Origin: Asterochloris sp. CNOR1
Taxonomy: Eukaryota; Chlorophyta; Trebouxiophyceae; Trebouxiales; Trebouxiaceae
Assembly: GCA_963969365.1 (NCBI GenBank)
Contig: OZ017758.1
Location: 1,302,001 to 1,366,000 of the forward strand
Direction: 5' to 3'
DNA: 64,000 nt
In this document: positions 10,501 through 21,600 of the stretch, one piece after another
Numbering within the stretch: position 1 is the first letter of the stretch
How the letters are laid out: every line of letters begins with the position of its first letter
Made by a program: the position numbers and the translations under genes
The notes under the pieces: model-generated
Databases searched by the model: none
The model's input: the letters and a program-made list of their open reading frames with translations, nothing else
What the model was told of the DNA's origin: nothing

Positions 10501-13491
10501 GGTTGAAGCTGATGTGCTGGGCCCCAGCTGAGTCAATGGCTTCAAGGAGATCCTGCAGGAGTGCACCAGGAGGCATGAACGTGCATGCCGCGCCGCTGTT
10601 CGGGGCGTTTCTTGGCGTGCATGCTGTGCAGCCAGCCTCTGGATGGTCGCCCACGTCTCGCTGTGCCTGATCTGTGTGTGTTGTGCAGCCAAAGAAGGAT
10701 ATGGATGATGTGCGCAGGACAACCTCAGCCCCTTGGCAGCGGTGGGGATGCAACAAAGTGCAGCCAGCACCATGGCAAGCAGACCGCCGACGGTCTGGTG
10801 CGCTCACCCTGTGGGGGGTCAGTCCCGCGCAACAGAGCAGGCAGAGGACAGGTCTGGCTGCCAGAGCACCTCGCACCTTGTGCAAGCCGCAGTTGGTCCC
10901 CAGGGCAGCGTTGGCTCCCTTCTCGCTGCTGCTGCTCTGGGAGGCTGCATCTGTGACCAGCACAGCCACAGGGCACCGTGCACTCTGCACCAGCTGCCCT
11001 GCATCACCAGTACAGCAAGGTTAGGCACACCTGGGAACTCTTGAAGGAGGTCATGTGGTCGCGGACAGCTTCCTGCATTCCACTGCAGACAGCCAGCAGC
11101 CACAGGCAGCTGCCTTCTGCAGGAGCTGCATTGCAGGGCAAGCAGGCCAAGTTGCTCCAGGCAGCAGCCTGCTGACCTAAGTGCTCAGCAGGGCAACGGA
11201 GCTGATTGGTGTGGTAAGGAGCACATCTTGGGTGCCACGGAGCAAAGTTGGCAAGCAGATAGTAATGGGCTCCACCTGCCTAACAGGATTGCAAGCCTGT
11301 GTCGCTGATCGCTGTCAGAGGCGTGAGGCAGATCGTCCACAACAATGAGCTTCTGGTTTGCGCCCAGAGTTGGCTCATCTGCTGCAACCACAGACTCCTG
11401 CCTTGACCCTCGCGCAGCACCTGCATACACAAGGAGCTCCCTTGCAGGTATTAGACAGCACATCCTTTGTGAAGCAGGGTTCTAGGCGGTGCTTGATGGA
11501 GTCTGGTTAAGCTCCAGGCAGCAACGTGTCTGCCCTCTTGCAGGGGTTGTATGCAGGCGGCAAGGCAACCATTGCAGCACCTCAATGTTAGTGTGAGACT
11601 GCCTGGTGCCTGCCTGCTGGCCGCATGTTGGCGTCTGCTTCAGGCAGCCATGGCAGCAATATGTGTTTGCTGCCTCACATGCAGCCTGCCGGGTGGAGCT
11701 GCTGCCTTGGCTGGCCTGGCTGCTGCCTGCCTGCTGGCAGGAGGCTGCCGAGTTAGGGCTGCTGGAGCTGCGCAGGGCCCCCTCGGCCCGGGAGCTCTGC
11801 AGGGGCAGCGCGCTGTACTTGCTGTGCGCCACAAAGTGGGCAAAGTCCTCCATCTTGGAGGTGTAGGTGCCGCCCATGCCGGCAGAGGCCTGCAGGGCAG
11901 CAGCCAGAATGGGTGTGTCAAGGAACAGAGTGTGTGCCTTGAAAGGTACCTCAGCCCTGCCTGCCGTGGCCTGCAGGGCAGCAACCAGACATGTGCAGGG
12001 GCATGTGAGCTGGGTGGTGATAACATGAACATGAAGTCCTGCCTGCTGTGGCCTGCAGGGCAACAGCCAAGGTTTTTGCAATGGGCAGAAGCCAACCAGA
12101 CCCATCAGCTTGTAGCTACAGAGTTGAGTGTGGTATCAGAGTGATGGCTTGAATCCAGGTGTTGCAGCTTTGGCTGCAGGGGTGGCAGGGTGAGTATCAG
12201 TTGTGGGTGACGGTGTGCTCAGAGATCTGCCTGGAAGAACACTGCTCACATGTGGACGACCTGACCTGCCATCGCTGACGTATGTGGAGGCAGCACACCT
12301 GGTGCAGGTGCTCCTGCCACAGCACGGGTGTGGGCGCCTCCCAGGTGCACAGCTCAAACCCCAGGGAGTCCGCCAACACCTTCAGCACAGTGGTCTTGCC
12401 GCAGCCAGCAGGACCTGCAAGCACAGTCTTGTTGGGAACCTGCTGGAGCAGGGTATGCTGGGACTGGCCACATGCTTGCCAGGCAGCCTCCAGGGACTGC
12501 AAAGCATTGCTCCCCAGGGTGGCGAGCCCTTGTGGTCTGGGACAGCAGCAGGGTGCCATGCAGGCGGGCCACAGCATGGTGGACTGCTGGCCTGCTCGCG
12601 TACTGCAGCATGGTGGGGCCCCGATACGCCACCCCTGAGGCCGCCTGACCTGGCTGCACGCCGTCAGGAGGTTCCCAGGAGCGCCAGGCATGGCAGCAGG
12701 CCCTCCTCGGTGAGCAGCTGCAGCACGGTGTGCAGCAGCATGGTGGGACCGCTGACCTGACATGACGCAGACCCTGGGGGCGCCCAGCCTTGCTGTGGGC
12801 CCCTGGGCAGGCCGCAGCTGCAGCTCCAGCCAGGTGCGGACCTCAGCCACCTTCTTGGCGTGCACTGTGAGGTCAGCTGCACTTCTGGGAGCATGCTTGT
12901 CAACCCACGGGGCTGTTCCTGCATGGACACATGCAGCACGCTGAAGGCAGAGTGCAATTTCACCCGAGCAATGGCAGGGGCGGCCTTCTTGAGCTGGGCT
13001 GAAGACACCATAGCATGCAACTCCACAAAGACCGCATGCAGAGGGTGCTTCCAAGACAAGCATTGGCACATGCTCTGTGTAGCATTCACGGCATGCCTCT
13101 GTGGCACACATGCAGATGGCCTCCTGCCCACCAGAGTCAGATGGTGCGGCGGCTCCGGCTGATGCCGCGTCATCCCTCACGTGGGATGGGCTGCGCATTG
13201 CCGCAGCTGACGAGCGCGCCTGCCCGACCCCAAGCTTGCCAAAGGCTGCCGAGATGGTCTGGGCAGAGCTTGGGGCAAACTGCAGAGGCACAGCGCAGCG
13301 TATCAGCATGCCGGCAACACTTGATGACATTAGAGGCTGTTGCTCCTTGCCTGCAGAGAGCGCATCGTGGATCCAGCAGAGGGCTTCTTGGCCGCCCCAG
13401 AGGGCTTCTTTGCAGGCGGCTCTGAAGGTGCCTCATCCTCGTCAGAGTCCAGCAATAATATTACCTCTGCCTTGCGCTTTTTGGGACCCAT
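7599..13491 (-). CDS. RAD17: RAD17 checkpoint clamp loader
   Basis: Replaces RFC1 in an RFC-like complex that loads the 9-1-1 clamp at DNA damage, activating ATR-type checkpoint signalling in the nucleus. Exon 1 (13491-13351) encodes MGPKKRKAEVILLLDSDEDE, a basic and acidic start. Exon 2 runs 13279-13132. Next comes the family signature PWVDKHAPRS near 12930, then the Walker A motif GPAGCGKTT near 12400, split by a phase-1 intron. Further blocks in order: a Walker B-like segment LIVVDDLPH (about 11340), VAVLVTDAAS (about 10960), SFNPLTKLNIEKTLNR (about 10490), STLSAFHALGKFLYNKR (about 9520), PEAVLMQSGLEAASVAAFLH (about 8780) and RFLPLRKPSVFMV (about 8070). The tail EELHGEAIED stops at 7599-7601. 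Intron 1 appears to use a GC donor (CAG|GCAAGG); the phases on either side fit. Confidence 0.93.
11868..12075 (-). repeat. Decayed copies of a RAD17 acceptor junction
   Basis: The real RAD17 acceptor near 11893 reads, on the minus strand, CTGCTGCCCTGCAG followed by the exon encoding ASAGMGGTYTSKMEDF. Similar CTGCCCTGCAGGCCAC sequences recur at about 11956-11990 and 12036-12072, upstream in the direction of transcription and spaced roughly 80 bases. Each copies the end of the intron and the first bases of the exon, then diverges. Confidence 0.7.
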
Positions 13492-13877
13492 ATGGTGCAG
13501 GCAAAGCCGTTCACGCCCGCTGCATGCTGTCAAGGTGCATCTTGGCAGAATCAAGCTTGCAAACTTCTGGCCCTTCCCTGATCAGCTTGTGCCTCACTGC
13601 TCCCTCAATTAGTGATGCGTGAAGAAGTGATTCAGCAATGCTGGTAGGTGTGCTGGGAAAATGGACAAGGCCACAGCTTGCACCACTGCTGGGACGATCC
13701 TGGCCAGCACAGGCACACTCTTCATTGCTTGAGCATCTGGTCGGAATTAACTGCTATCTTGACATGTAATTGCAGCGAGGCTATCTAACTGGGCGCCAAA
13801 ATTCCTTGTCTAGAACCAGCTTCTGTTGTGCCCAGACAACATGCTGTAAGGTCCCTAAGGGATCCTGAGATTTGTGT
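13492..13877. promoter_or_regulatory. Bidirectional RAD17/ORC2 promoter region
   Basis: The two start codons (RAD17 at 13491 minus, ORC2 at 13878 plus) are 386 bases apart and point away from each other, so this spacer must serve both genes unless there are 5' non-coding exons elsewhere. It contains no other plausible gene. An exact E2F-type site lies at 13793-13800. Confidence 0.7.
13793..13800 (-). promoter_or_regulatory. E2F/DP consensus site (TTTGGCGC)
   Basis: GCGCCAAA on the plus strand is an exact match to the E2F consensus TTTSSCGC read on the minus strand. It lies 78 bases before the ORC2 ATG in the RAD17/ORC2 spacer. E2F/DP factors drive S-phase genes, including ORC subunits, in plants and animals. 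Binding here is inference. Confidence 0.55.
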
Positions 13878-16391
13878 ATGACCCACTTGGCCGATTTGCA
13901 ACCTGAACACCGGAGCGTGGGGCAGTTCAGCATGGCCTCTGGCAGGACCTATGTCAGCCGCAGCAAAGGCAAGGTTGCTGCCACCAGCCTGGCAGATCTC
14001 AAGCTGGGCTTGCAGAGCAGCAGCGAGAGCAAGACAAGCCTTGCAGACCTGCCTGTCAAGAATGCAGCTGAGAAGGAGCGTCTGCAGCAGCAGCATGTGG
14101 CTAAGTTCGACAAGTGGTTTTTCTGCCTCCGGTGAGTCTGCCCTGCAGATATGGGGTTGTGCAAACAAGCAATCCAGCCTTCCTGCCGTACACTACTGAC
14201 AATGCTGTAGCAGCACGACAGGTGATGCTCCTGCACGCGCTGAGCCATGAAGCGGACTCATGCTGCCAATCTGCAGGCAACAGTTCAGCCTGCTGCTTTA
14301 TGGCTATGGCTCAAAGCGTAAGCTGCTGGAGGCCTTTGCCAGCAGCACCCTACAGGGTGGCGGGGTGTTGTCCGTCAGTGGCCTCTTCCCTGGCCTGACC
14401 ATCAAGCAGCTGCTTCTGCGTGTGGCGTGCATGATCAAGCGGGCAAACTACAGCCACTTCAGGTGAGGCCCAGCCCTTTCAGGCAGCAGGCCTGTCTCAA
14501 CCCACTGCCCCCTGTGATGAATCCCCTGCCTGTGCAGGCAGCATGAATGACTCGCTGGGTCTTGGGGTGCGTCGCATCAACAGCCAGCTTGGGCCGCCCC
14601 AGAGCACTGATGGCACTAGCAACTGGCTGCAGGGGGTACACCGCTGAAGGCCTGCTGGAGCAAATCCAGACGGACAAGCGATCTGCGCCGCTGTACATCA
14701 TCCTGCACAATATAGAAGGTACAACGGGGGCTGCCAGGGGATCTTCCAGCGACTTGAAGCTGCTCTGGGAGTCTGACACTGTGTGCCATAGCCTGCAGAG
14801 GTCAGCATGCGCCTCAAGTCTTTGTGCTGCAACGAGACAGGCCAGACTGTACAAGTTTGCACACAAATGGCATCCAGGCTGGCTACGCTTCCCGTCCCCT
14901 CCTTCAGCCGTCCCTGCGTCGAGGCGCAGGGCCTCCCCTCTGCTGGCTGCGGGCCTGCTCAACCTGAAGGCGCAGCCCATGCAGGGACATCTGGCAATCC
15001 CGGGAGCCTGCATCAGGTCCTGGCCAGATGTAACTGTGTCTGCAAAGCAGGCCGCACACAGACGATGTCCAGGATGCTGACCTGTGGCTGCTGATTGCAG
15101 GCCTGCGCGCAGTGGAAGCGCAGGACCTGCTGAGCCACCTGGCCGCCTGCGCAAACATCTTCTTGGTGGCTAGCATGGATCACGTGAACACGCCGCTGCT
15201 GTGGGACAAGCAGGTGGCTGCGCGCTTCAACTGGCTGTGGTACGACGTCACCAACTATGTGCCGTACACGCTGGAGTGTGCCCATGTTCCGTCGCTGCTG
15301 GTGGGCAGGAGGTGAGCAGGGGCAAGACTACAAATCCCTATTGGTGCAAACATGCTCTGCCACCTATATGAGCCCAGCTCACAGCCAGAGTGAGCCTAGC
15401 TGTGAGCAAAATGCTGTTGCTGCTGCGGGGCATGAGGTGGGGCAATGGAGTGTTGTTGGCAAGCCGGGTGCATACCCCTCGTGTGTCAGCTGCGTGAGGG
15501 GCCCAGCCGTCATGCAGCAGAGTCCGTCTTCTCTTGCCGCCTGTGCACACGGGCTGGCTTTGGCAAGAGGCGGAGCCTGCAAACAGTGCTGGACACTTGG
15601 CCTAGACTGTAGCAAACCAGTGCGGCAGCCACTCCTGCCGAGAGCTTGCTGGGACGAGGGACTCGTCCCAAGCCACATTGCTCTTGGCGGCGCCCTGCAG
15701 GCAGGAGGCCACGCTGCAGAGCGCAGCAGCGGTCGTGCAGGCGCTGGTGCCCAACGCGCAGCGCATTTTCCAGATTCTTGCGGAGGAGCAGCTGGAGGCT
15801 GATGCTCAAGGTGATGTCAACAGGGCAATGTGCATTTCGCAGCTGCTCTACAGACGTAGTGTACCCTGTCAGGCTTGTCTGCCCCAGCATGCTGATGGCA
15901 GGCAGAACATTGGATCTCTATATCTCGCCACCAGTGCTACATCCTAGGACGATTCCACATGCCTCTGCAGCTGCGTGTCCTGCGTCCACTAAGAGCACTG
16001 TCAGCCCCCCTTCCAGGGTCTTGTGCTGGCGCTCACTGAAGCAGGATGCTATCCACTGGTCCCTCAGGCCACACACCTTCGCAAACTGCTAGCCAGGTGT
16101 CTGGTGGGTGCAGGCTTGACCCATGCAAGGCTGCTGCGCCTGTGCCAGGACAAGTTCCTGGTCAGCAACGATGTGACCCTGCGCAGCCACCTCACAGAGT
16201 TCAGGGATCATGAGCTGCTTCAAACAAGGTGGGCCTGTAGCTCATCAGCAGACAAGACAGGTTACTGCTCGCCAATGACAGCTTGTACACCTCCTGAATG
16301 CAGGCGGGTTGCGGATGGGTCAGAGGTGCTGTTCATTCCAGTTGACAACAACACTCTCAAACAGCTGCTTTCTGCTGGACAAGTTGACTAA
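13878..16391 (+). CDS. ORC2: Origin recognition complex subunit 2
   Basis: Subunit of the six-protein ORC that marks replication origins and loads the MCM helicase. The start ATG at 13878 is the first in a frame leading directly into the conserved region; an upstream exon cannot be excluded. Exons read at about 13878-14131, 14279-14462, 14540-14717, 15102-15312, 15707-15810, 16074-16228 and 16304-16391. Diagnostic segments: LLLYGYGSKRKLLEAFASS (AAA+-like nucleotide-fold start), LYIILHNIEG, NIFLVASMDHVNTPLLWD, FNWLWYDVTNYVPYT, VPNAQRIFQILAEEQL, and the winged-helix end VSNDVTLRSHLTEFRDHELL...VLFIPVDNNTLKQLL. The N-terminus is short compared with animal ORC2, so the disordered N-terminal region is reduced or partly missed. 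Confidence 0.93.
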
Positions 16392-16410
16392 CTCGTCTTG
16401 GTATTGTCGC

Positions 16411-16416
16411 AATAAA
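16411..16416 (+). terminator. AATAAA-like element after ORC2
   Basis: AATAAA occurs 20 bases after the ORC2 stop, inside the 74-base gap to the convergent PRP38 stop. It is a plausible poly(A) signal, though green algae often use other signals. Confidence 0.3.
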
Positions 16417-16465
16417 ATCATGAGCAGTTCAGAGTCTCAGCATAACAAGAAAGACAGCTAGAGTG

Positions 16466-18431
16466 TCAGCGAAGAGGCTTGAGACCAAGCTTGGCCCTCC
16501 TCTCATTTTCTTCCTGAATCTCAGGATCATTGAGATCAGCCCTCCTGCTCCTGACACCGTCCCTGGGGCCATCAGCACGTCTGCGGTCCCTGCTGTGGCT
16601 CCTGCTGCGCCTGCGCTTGCGATCATCGCCATCCCTATCTCTATACCTGTCATCTCTCTCCCTGCGCTGGTCTCCATGGCCCCTGCAGCCATGAAACCCA
16701 CACATACAGACACCTTACAAGCCTACCGGCTCCTGCAAAGCAGACAATGCAATGCAGTCCCAGCTGCAGGCTCTCAGCAAGCAGCAAGAAGGCTGAGCAG
16801 CTTTCAATTACATGTCCCCCAAGCATGGTGATCCACTGAATGCTGCACACAGATCATGCCATATGTACAGCACGCGCAAGGTGCAGAGCTCTGCTTGCCT
16901 GTCCCTGCTGCGGCTGCGGTGGCGCCTGTCCCACTCCCTGTCACGACTCCTGCTGCGCCGCCGGCTGCCGTGCTTGTCGCCCTTCAAGCGCAGGCGGTCC
17001 TCGTTGCGTGTCTGCTCTGTGCTCTCATGCAGCTTCTTAGCCATCTGCTCAGCCGCCTTGGTGTCTTCCAGGAGCCTCTCCTCATGCTCCTTGAAGGCCT
17101 CATTCAGTGCGCTTAGCCACGGATCCAGCTGCCCCGCACGCTCCAGAGCGACCCTGTTTGGAGAAAAATGATACGCTCAGGGTCCGCAACAAAGGTCTTG
17201 AGCTGCACCAGCAGACCGTACGGGACAGAGCAGGTGTCTGGCAGGTGATTTGTTTCCCCCTGATCCTTTGCCGGCAAACAACCCCTGCAATCTCCAGACA
17301 TTGCTGCGTGCCCAGCTTGCCCACAGTGAGGGCTTGAACCAGGCAACTGACCTGGTGGGCAGCCGGGGCAGGGCTATGTCAAAGAGGTAGTCTGAGTGCA
17401 GCATCTGGTCAACCACAGCGTCCACATGGGACAAGGTGTAGGTGCCGTCCTGGTTCTGAATTCTAAGCTTGCGGTAGTCGTTGTACAGAGGTTCCAAGTA
17501 GTTGTAGATCTCTGTGGGGCGGGCCACCAGCCGCAGGTAGAAGGCTCCTGCATATTGCAGGCAGCACGGAATTTGACAGCAGCTGCAGCAGCTCTAGCAG
17601 CATTGCAGTCACTCCTGTGGGGCGTGGTGAAAGCTGAGGGAGATGGCTGCTTATACAGCCACCAACATCGTCCTTAGAGCAGCAGTTGCAGTCACAAGCG
17701 CAAGGCCTCCTGCACACATTTTCGAAACAGCCTGGTAGCAGGGACTCCATGCAACATGCCAGCTCCAAAAGCAAGTGGAGCTTTGTGCCCTCAAGGCAGT
17801 GGACTGGTAGCTCACCTAAGATACGTACATACTTGAACTCATCATTTTTGATGTACTCCGTAATAATCTCTCTGTCTGGCTGGATCTGCGCGGCAAAGAG
17901 GGAGCTTGTGCAGATGCAGCCAGTGTTGGCATGCTGATATGGCAATACAAGCTGCATTACATGAGCAACACCAGGCGTGTTTTTAGCTCAGGTGCAGCAA
18001 CCTGTGCACTGCAGCAAGCTGCCCTGGTACGATGACAGCAATGCACCTGGAGGAGCTTCAAGATGAGGCAGATGAAGTGTGTGGGCTTGCGAGCGCCGCC
18101 GCAGGTGCCCCCCAGGCTGTTGATCTGCACCGCTTTGTCCACCAAGCTCTCCGCTGTCAGGCCAAAGCAGTGCTCCTTCCAGTACATGGAGTCATAGATT
18201 TTCATCCTCAGGATCTTTTCCACCAGGTTCTACATGACGGGACAACCATCAGCTTTCACTTCTGGCTCATGCAATTTTGATGCTGGCTCAGCAACTGCTT
18301 CCAGCAGCAAATGCTTCTAGCAGCCTTCAGGCAAGCAGCACGCCCTGCAGAGCTGATCGGCTGCAGGCACTGCTCACCTGAGGGTTGGTGCCATGAATGC
18401 TATGAGCATCCAAGTCTGTTCTGTTGGCCAT
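16466..18431 (-). CDS. PRPF38A: Pre-mRNA splicing factor PRP38 (PRPF38A type) with RS tail
   Basis: PRP38 is a U4/U6.U5 tri-snRNP-associated protein needed for spliceosome activation, in the nucleus. The start at 18431 gives MANRTDLDAHSIHGTNPQ, the usual PRP38 opening, and an exon ending before the donor near 18377. Later exons carry NLVEKILRMKIYDSMYWKEH, CFGLTAESLVDKA, CGGARKPTHFICLILKLLQ (about 18220-18040), PDREIITEYIKNDEFKYVRI (about 17880-17820), EIYNYLEPLYNDYRKL and ALPRLPTR (about 17520-17360). The C-terminal exons encode Arg/Ser/Asp-rich repeats typical of the RS tail, then IQEENERRAKLGLKPLR and a stop at 16466-16468. All core blocks are present. The gene is convergent with ORC2. Confidence 0.95.
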
Positions 18432-18671
18432 GCTGCTGCTGGCTTAGGGTGCCAAATATCTGCAGCCTCTGAGCACAAGAAGTGTGCAAGGCTTCACCTT
18501 GCACCTTTCTTTCTACCACCCATTTGCGCTTCACATCATGGACCCTCTGCATACACCAGTTTGATTTAGTTTGATTTAGAGTGTGGCACTGAAAGGCCAT
18601 TGACCCTGTGAGCGCTCCAGAGAAGCTAAGTGACCCTGCCCCTTGCCGATCTGCCTAAGCAGCAATTAGCC
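18432..18671. promoter_or_regulatory. Divergent spacer between PRP38 and the next gene
   Basis: 240 bases separate the PRP38 start (minus) from the first plausible start of the plus-strand gene at 18672. It contains a short direct repeat of TTTGATTTAG at about 18561-18580. No TATA box or known motif was recognised. Confidence 0.4.
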
Positions 18672-21600
18672 ATGCGAGGCCTACATAAAGAGGCGCCAGT
18701 GATAGACATCTCAGCCAGGTATGTGTGTCTAGCACTTGGTCCTAGGTGCCCCTCGCTTTCTGACAGATGCCCAGCGTATGAAGTAAACCCCCTGGCGGCA
18801 GCAGCTGCTGTGGGCAACAACCTTCTGTAGAATGCTGTCAGCCTGATGCCATTTTGAACACTCCTGGTGGCATTCAGGCGTTTCTTTGAGGAGACTGCAT
18901 GGCGCATCAAGGCTGTGAAGCTGGAGAGGGACAGGCATGCCAACCAGCGACATTTGAACCCACTCAATGTGGGCGACCTATTCACTGCCATGGTGGAGAG
19001 CATGAAGGGGCGCAATCAGGATGCCATTCTGGTGCTGGGCGAGGTGCGGCTGCACAGGCACTTTGCAAGGCCATCTGCAGTCGCGTCCCATGTTGGGACA
19101 CTTGCAGCATCTCATCTCAGCAAGGTCACACTTCACTTGTCAATTCATTTCAGCCACAATCTTGGCCAGTCATCATGACTTTGTCTGGGACATGCAGTGC
19201 TGCATCTCATCCTACATCTGATGCATCTTTTCTGGCAGTGAGCTGCCTGTGCAGGCTGTGCCACAAGCTGCAGATTGCCATTACCCGTTGGACACCCCAC
19301 TGACAGCTGCTGCTCCCTATGTTTTTCTCTAGAGGCTGCATTGCATGGGTCGGCGGGCTGTCTGTGCCATCTGCTGCAGCGTCTACATGCTGCGTCACAG
19401 GAGACCCTGGAGGTCTTCGTGGAGAGCCCAGATGCTGGCGGCAGCTCAGACAGCAAGGTGAAATCGCTGTTCCAGAGTCTGAAGCCCTCCAGCATCAAGC
19501 AGAAGCTCAGCAGGGATCGTAGTATTGACGACTCCACCGATGTCAGTGTCACTGAGGAGCCTTTAAGTGACAATGGCTCTGAGCAGGACGGACAGCTGGA
19601 AGGTCAGATCTTCACAGTTGGTGTTGCCTATGCTCAGGTGAGTGCATCGCCGTGAGCGGATGTGCATACCATTTTGACGGCTGGAATGGCGGACTCTCAT
19701 GATGATATTGTCTGTGCTCAGGTGCAGCTGCTTCAGGCTGCAGGCAGGGCTGACCCTGTGTTGCATTGCAGGCAGCATGTGCATCAAGCCTGCTTGCCCC
19801 TGCAACAGCACGCATCATCAGGCCTGGGAGTACATGTGCTGGTGCTTGGCCCCTGCCTGGGGGCTGACAGTGCCAGCCCCACCCTTGTCAACCTGCAGGT
19901 GCTACAGGTTGACTGCAAAGGCAACTCAATCACCATTTACTACCACCCCAACAGCCTGCGCTTCACTCAATCTGTTCGTGTGGCAGAAGCAAACTCATGG
20001 AGGTTCACTGTGACACTGGACACACCAGAGGCAAGCTATGCATGGCTGCCACAGGGCAGGGTATGCCCTGCACAGCTGCCCTGCACTTCCAGCTATCACG
20101 GCCTTGCTGCAGGGCCTGTGCATCAGCACTTGCTAATGGTTGCTTCTACCACTGCACAGTGCTGTACCGCGCAACTGCTCTGCAGCCTGCTTACAGGCCG
20201 TCATGCCAAGCACCTTGACTTGCTGCCACTGACAACCTTCAGCAATTGCCCGGGCAGGAGGCTGAGCAGGTGGTGGAGGACATCGAGTCCCAGCTGGCCA
20301 AGTATGCGCAGGCAGTGTCTTGGCTGCGCCACAGATATGTGATGGACGATGAGGCACACCTCATCACAATAACCCAGGGGCCCAGTCAGCCAGACCTCAG
20401 CCAGGCGCTGCTGCAGGTGGGGGCGAGCAGGCCTGCTGCTGTCTGCAACAGGGGGTTTCATGCAACTTGCTTGGCACCACATGCCCAAACGGCACTGGCT
20501 GTTGTGGGGCAGCGAGATGCCTTGTCGTACTGGCACACATGTCGAAGGCTGCTTGCCTCCTGTGCTGAGTTGATACTGCTTTCAATGGTCTGCCTGTGCC
20601 ACACGCAAGGCAAGCACACCAGATTGACAGTTAGGCTGCAGGCTGCAGTTGTGCATGTCCTCGCTGACTTGTGAGGTTTACAACATGCTGCTGACCTGTG
20701 CGAGAGCAGGTGTAGACCTCAAGGTCATGCACATGCAATTTGTCTTGCTGCTGTTGCAGGAAAGCCCACAGCGCTCATTGGGCAGCGCCAGGCAGCAAGT
20801 GCTGGGAGGGCATTTGGTGCTCATCGAGAATCCTCACTGGGAGACAGTGGTAGACGCACCCCAAGCCTGGTGCCAGGAGGTGTGCCGCGCTGGCTGCCTG
20901 CACCAGCATTGCCAGCTGTTGGCCTTCCATGGGCAAAGTTATGTTATTCAAGTACTTCAGAATCTGCACCAACTGCACGACCCATGTCTCAGCGCCCGTC
21001 GCCTGTAGTTGCAAGGTGTCAAATGTGCTGCAGCCACTGCTTGTGGGCAGAAATCTACCGAGCAGCTGTCTTGGATGCTCATTGCTGACCGACCGCCGCC
21101 TCTGCATGCAGGGGCTCAGTGCACAGCAGCTGCCAGTGGTGAGGGTTTACATGGCCACCCCGCTGGGCACATTCTGCGCTGATGTCACCAAGGCGCTGGC
21201 AGAGGAGCGCCTGCAGGTAGATGTCATTGGGAGGCTGAAGCGGGACATGTGTGCTCAGACAGGGCACAACTCAGGCTCATGCCTCTTGGTGAAGTGGGTG
21301 CTGCCCATCCGCATGAGGAGCAGCAAGTGGGAGCAGGGGAGCACATGGCAGCCTCCTCTGTGCGTGCCACCTGGCAGTCACGCTGGCCAGCTCTATGCGC
21401 ATAGCCGCTGCAGCCAGTACTCAAAGCGCCATTTGCCTGCAGGGGAGGAAATACTCGGCTGCGTTTTTTGTGCGCGCCACCCGGGCCCTGGTTGCCCGGC
21501 AGCACAACTATGAGGCCTTGGAGCAACGCAAGCAGCAGCTCAGCAAGTTCCTGACCAGCAAGTCGAAGACCATGCAGCGCTTCAGCAACACAGGGAAGCG

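Noticed and set aside
12197-13330. A 377-codon uninterrupted minus-strand frame as a single-exon gene
   Set aside because: It covers real RAD17 exons but also reads through introns with good donors and acceptors; conserved blocks join only when spliced.
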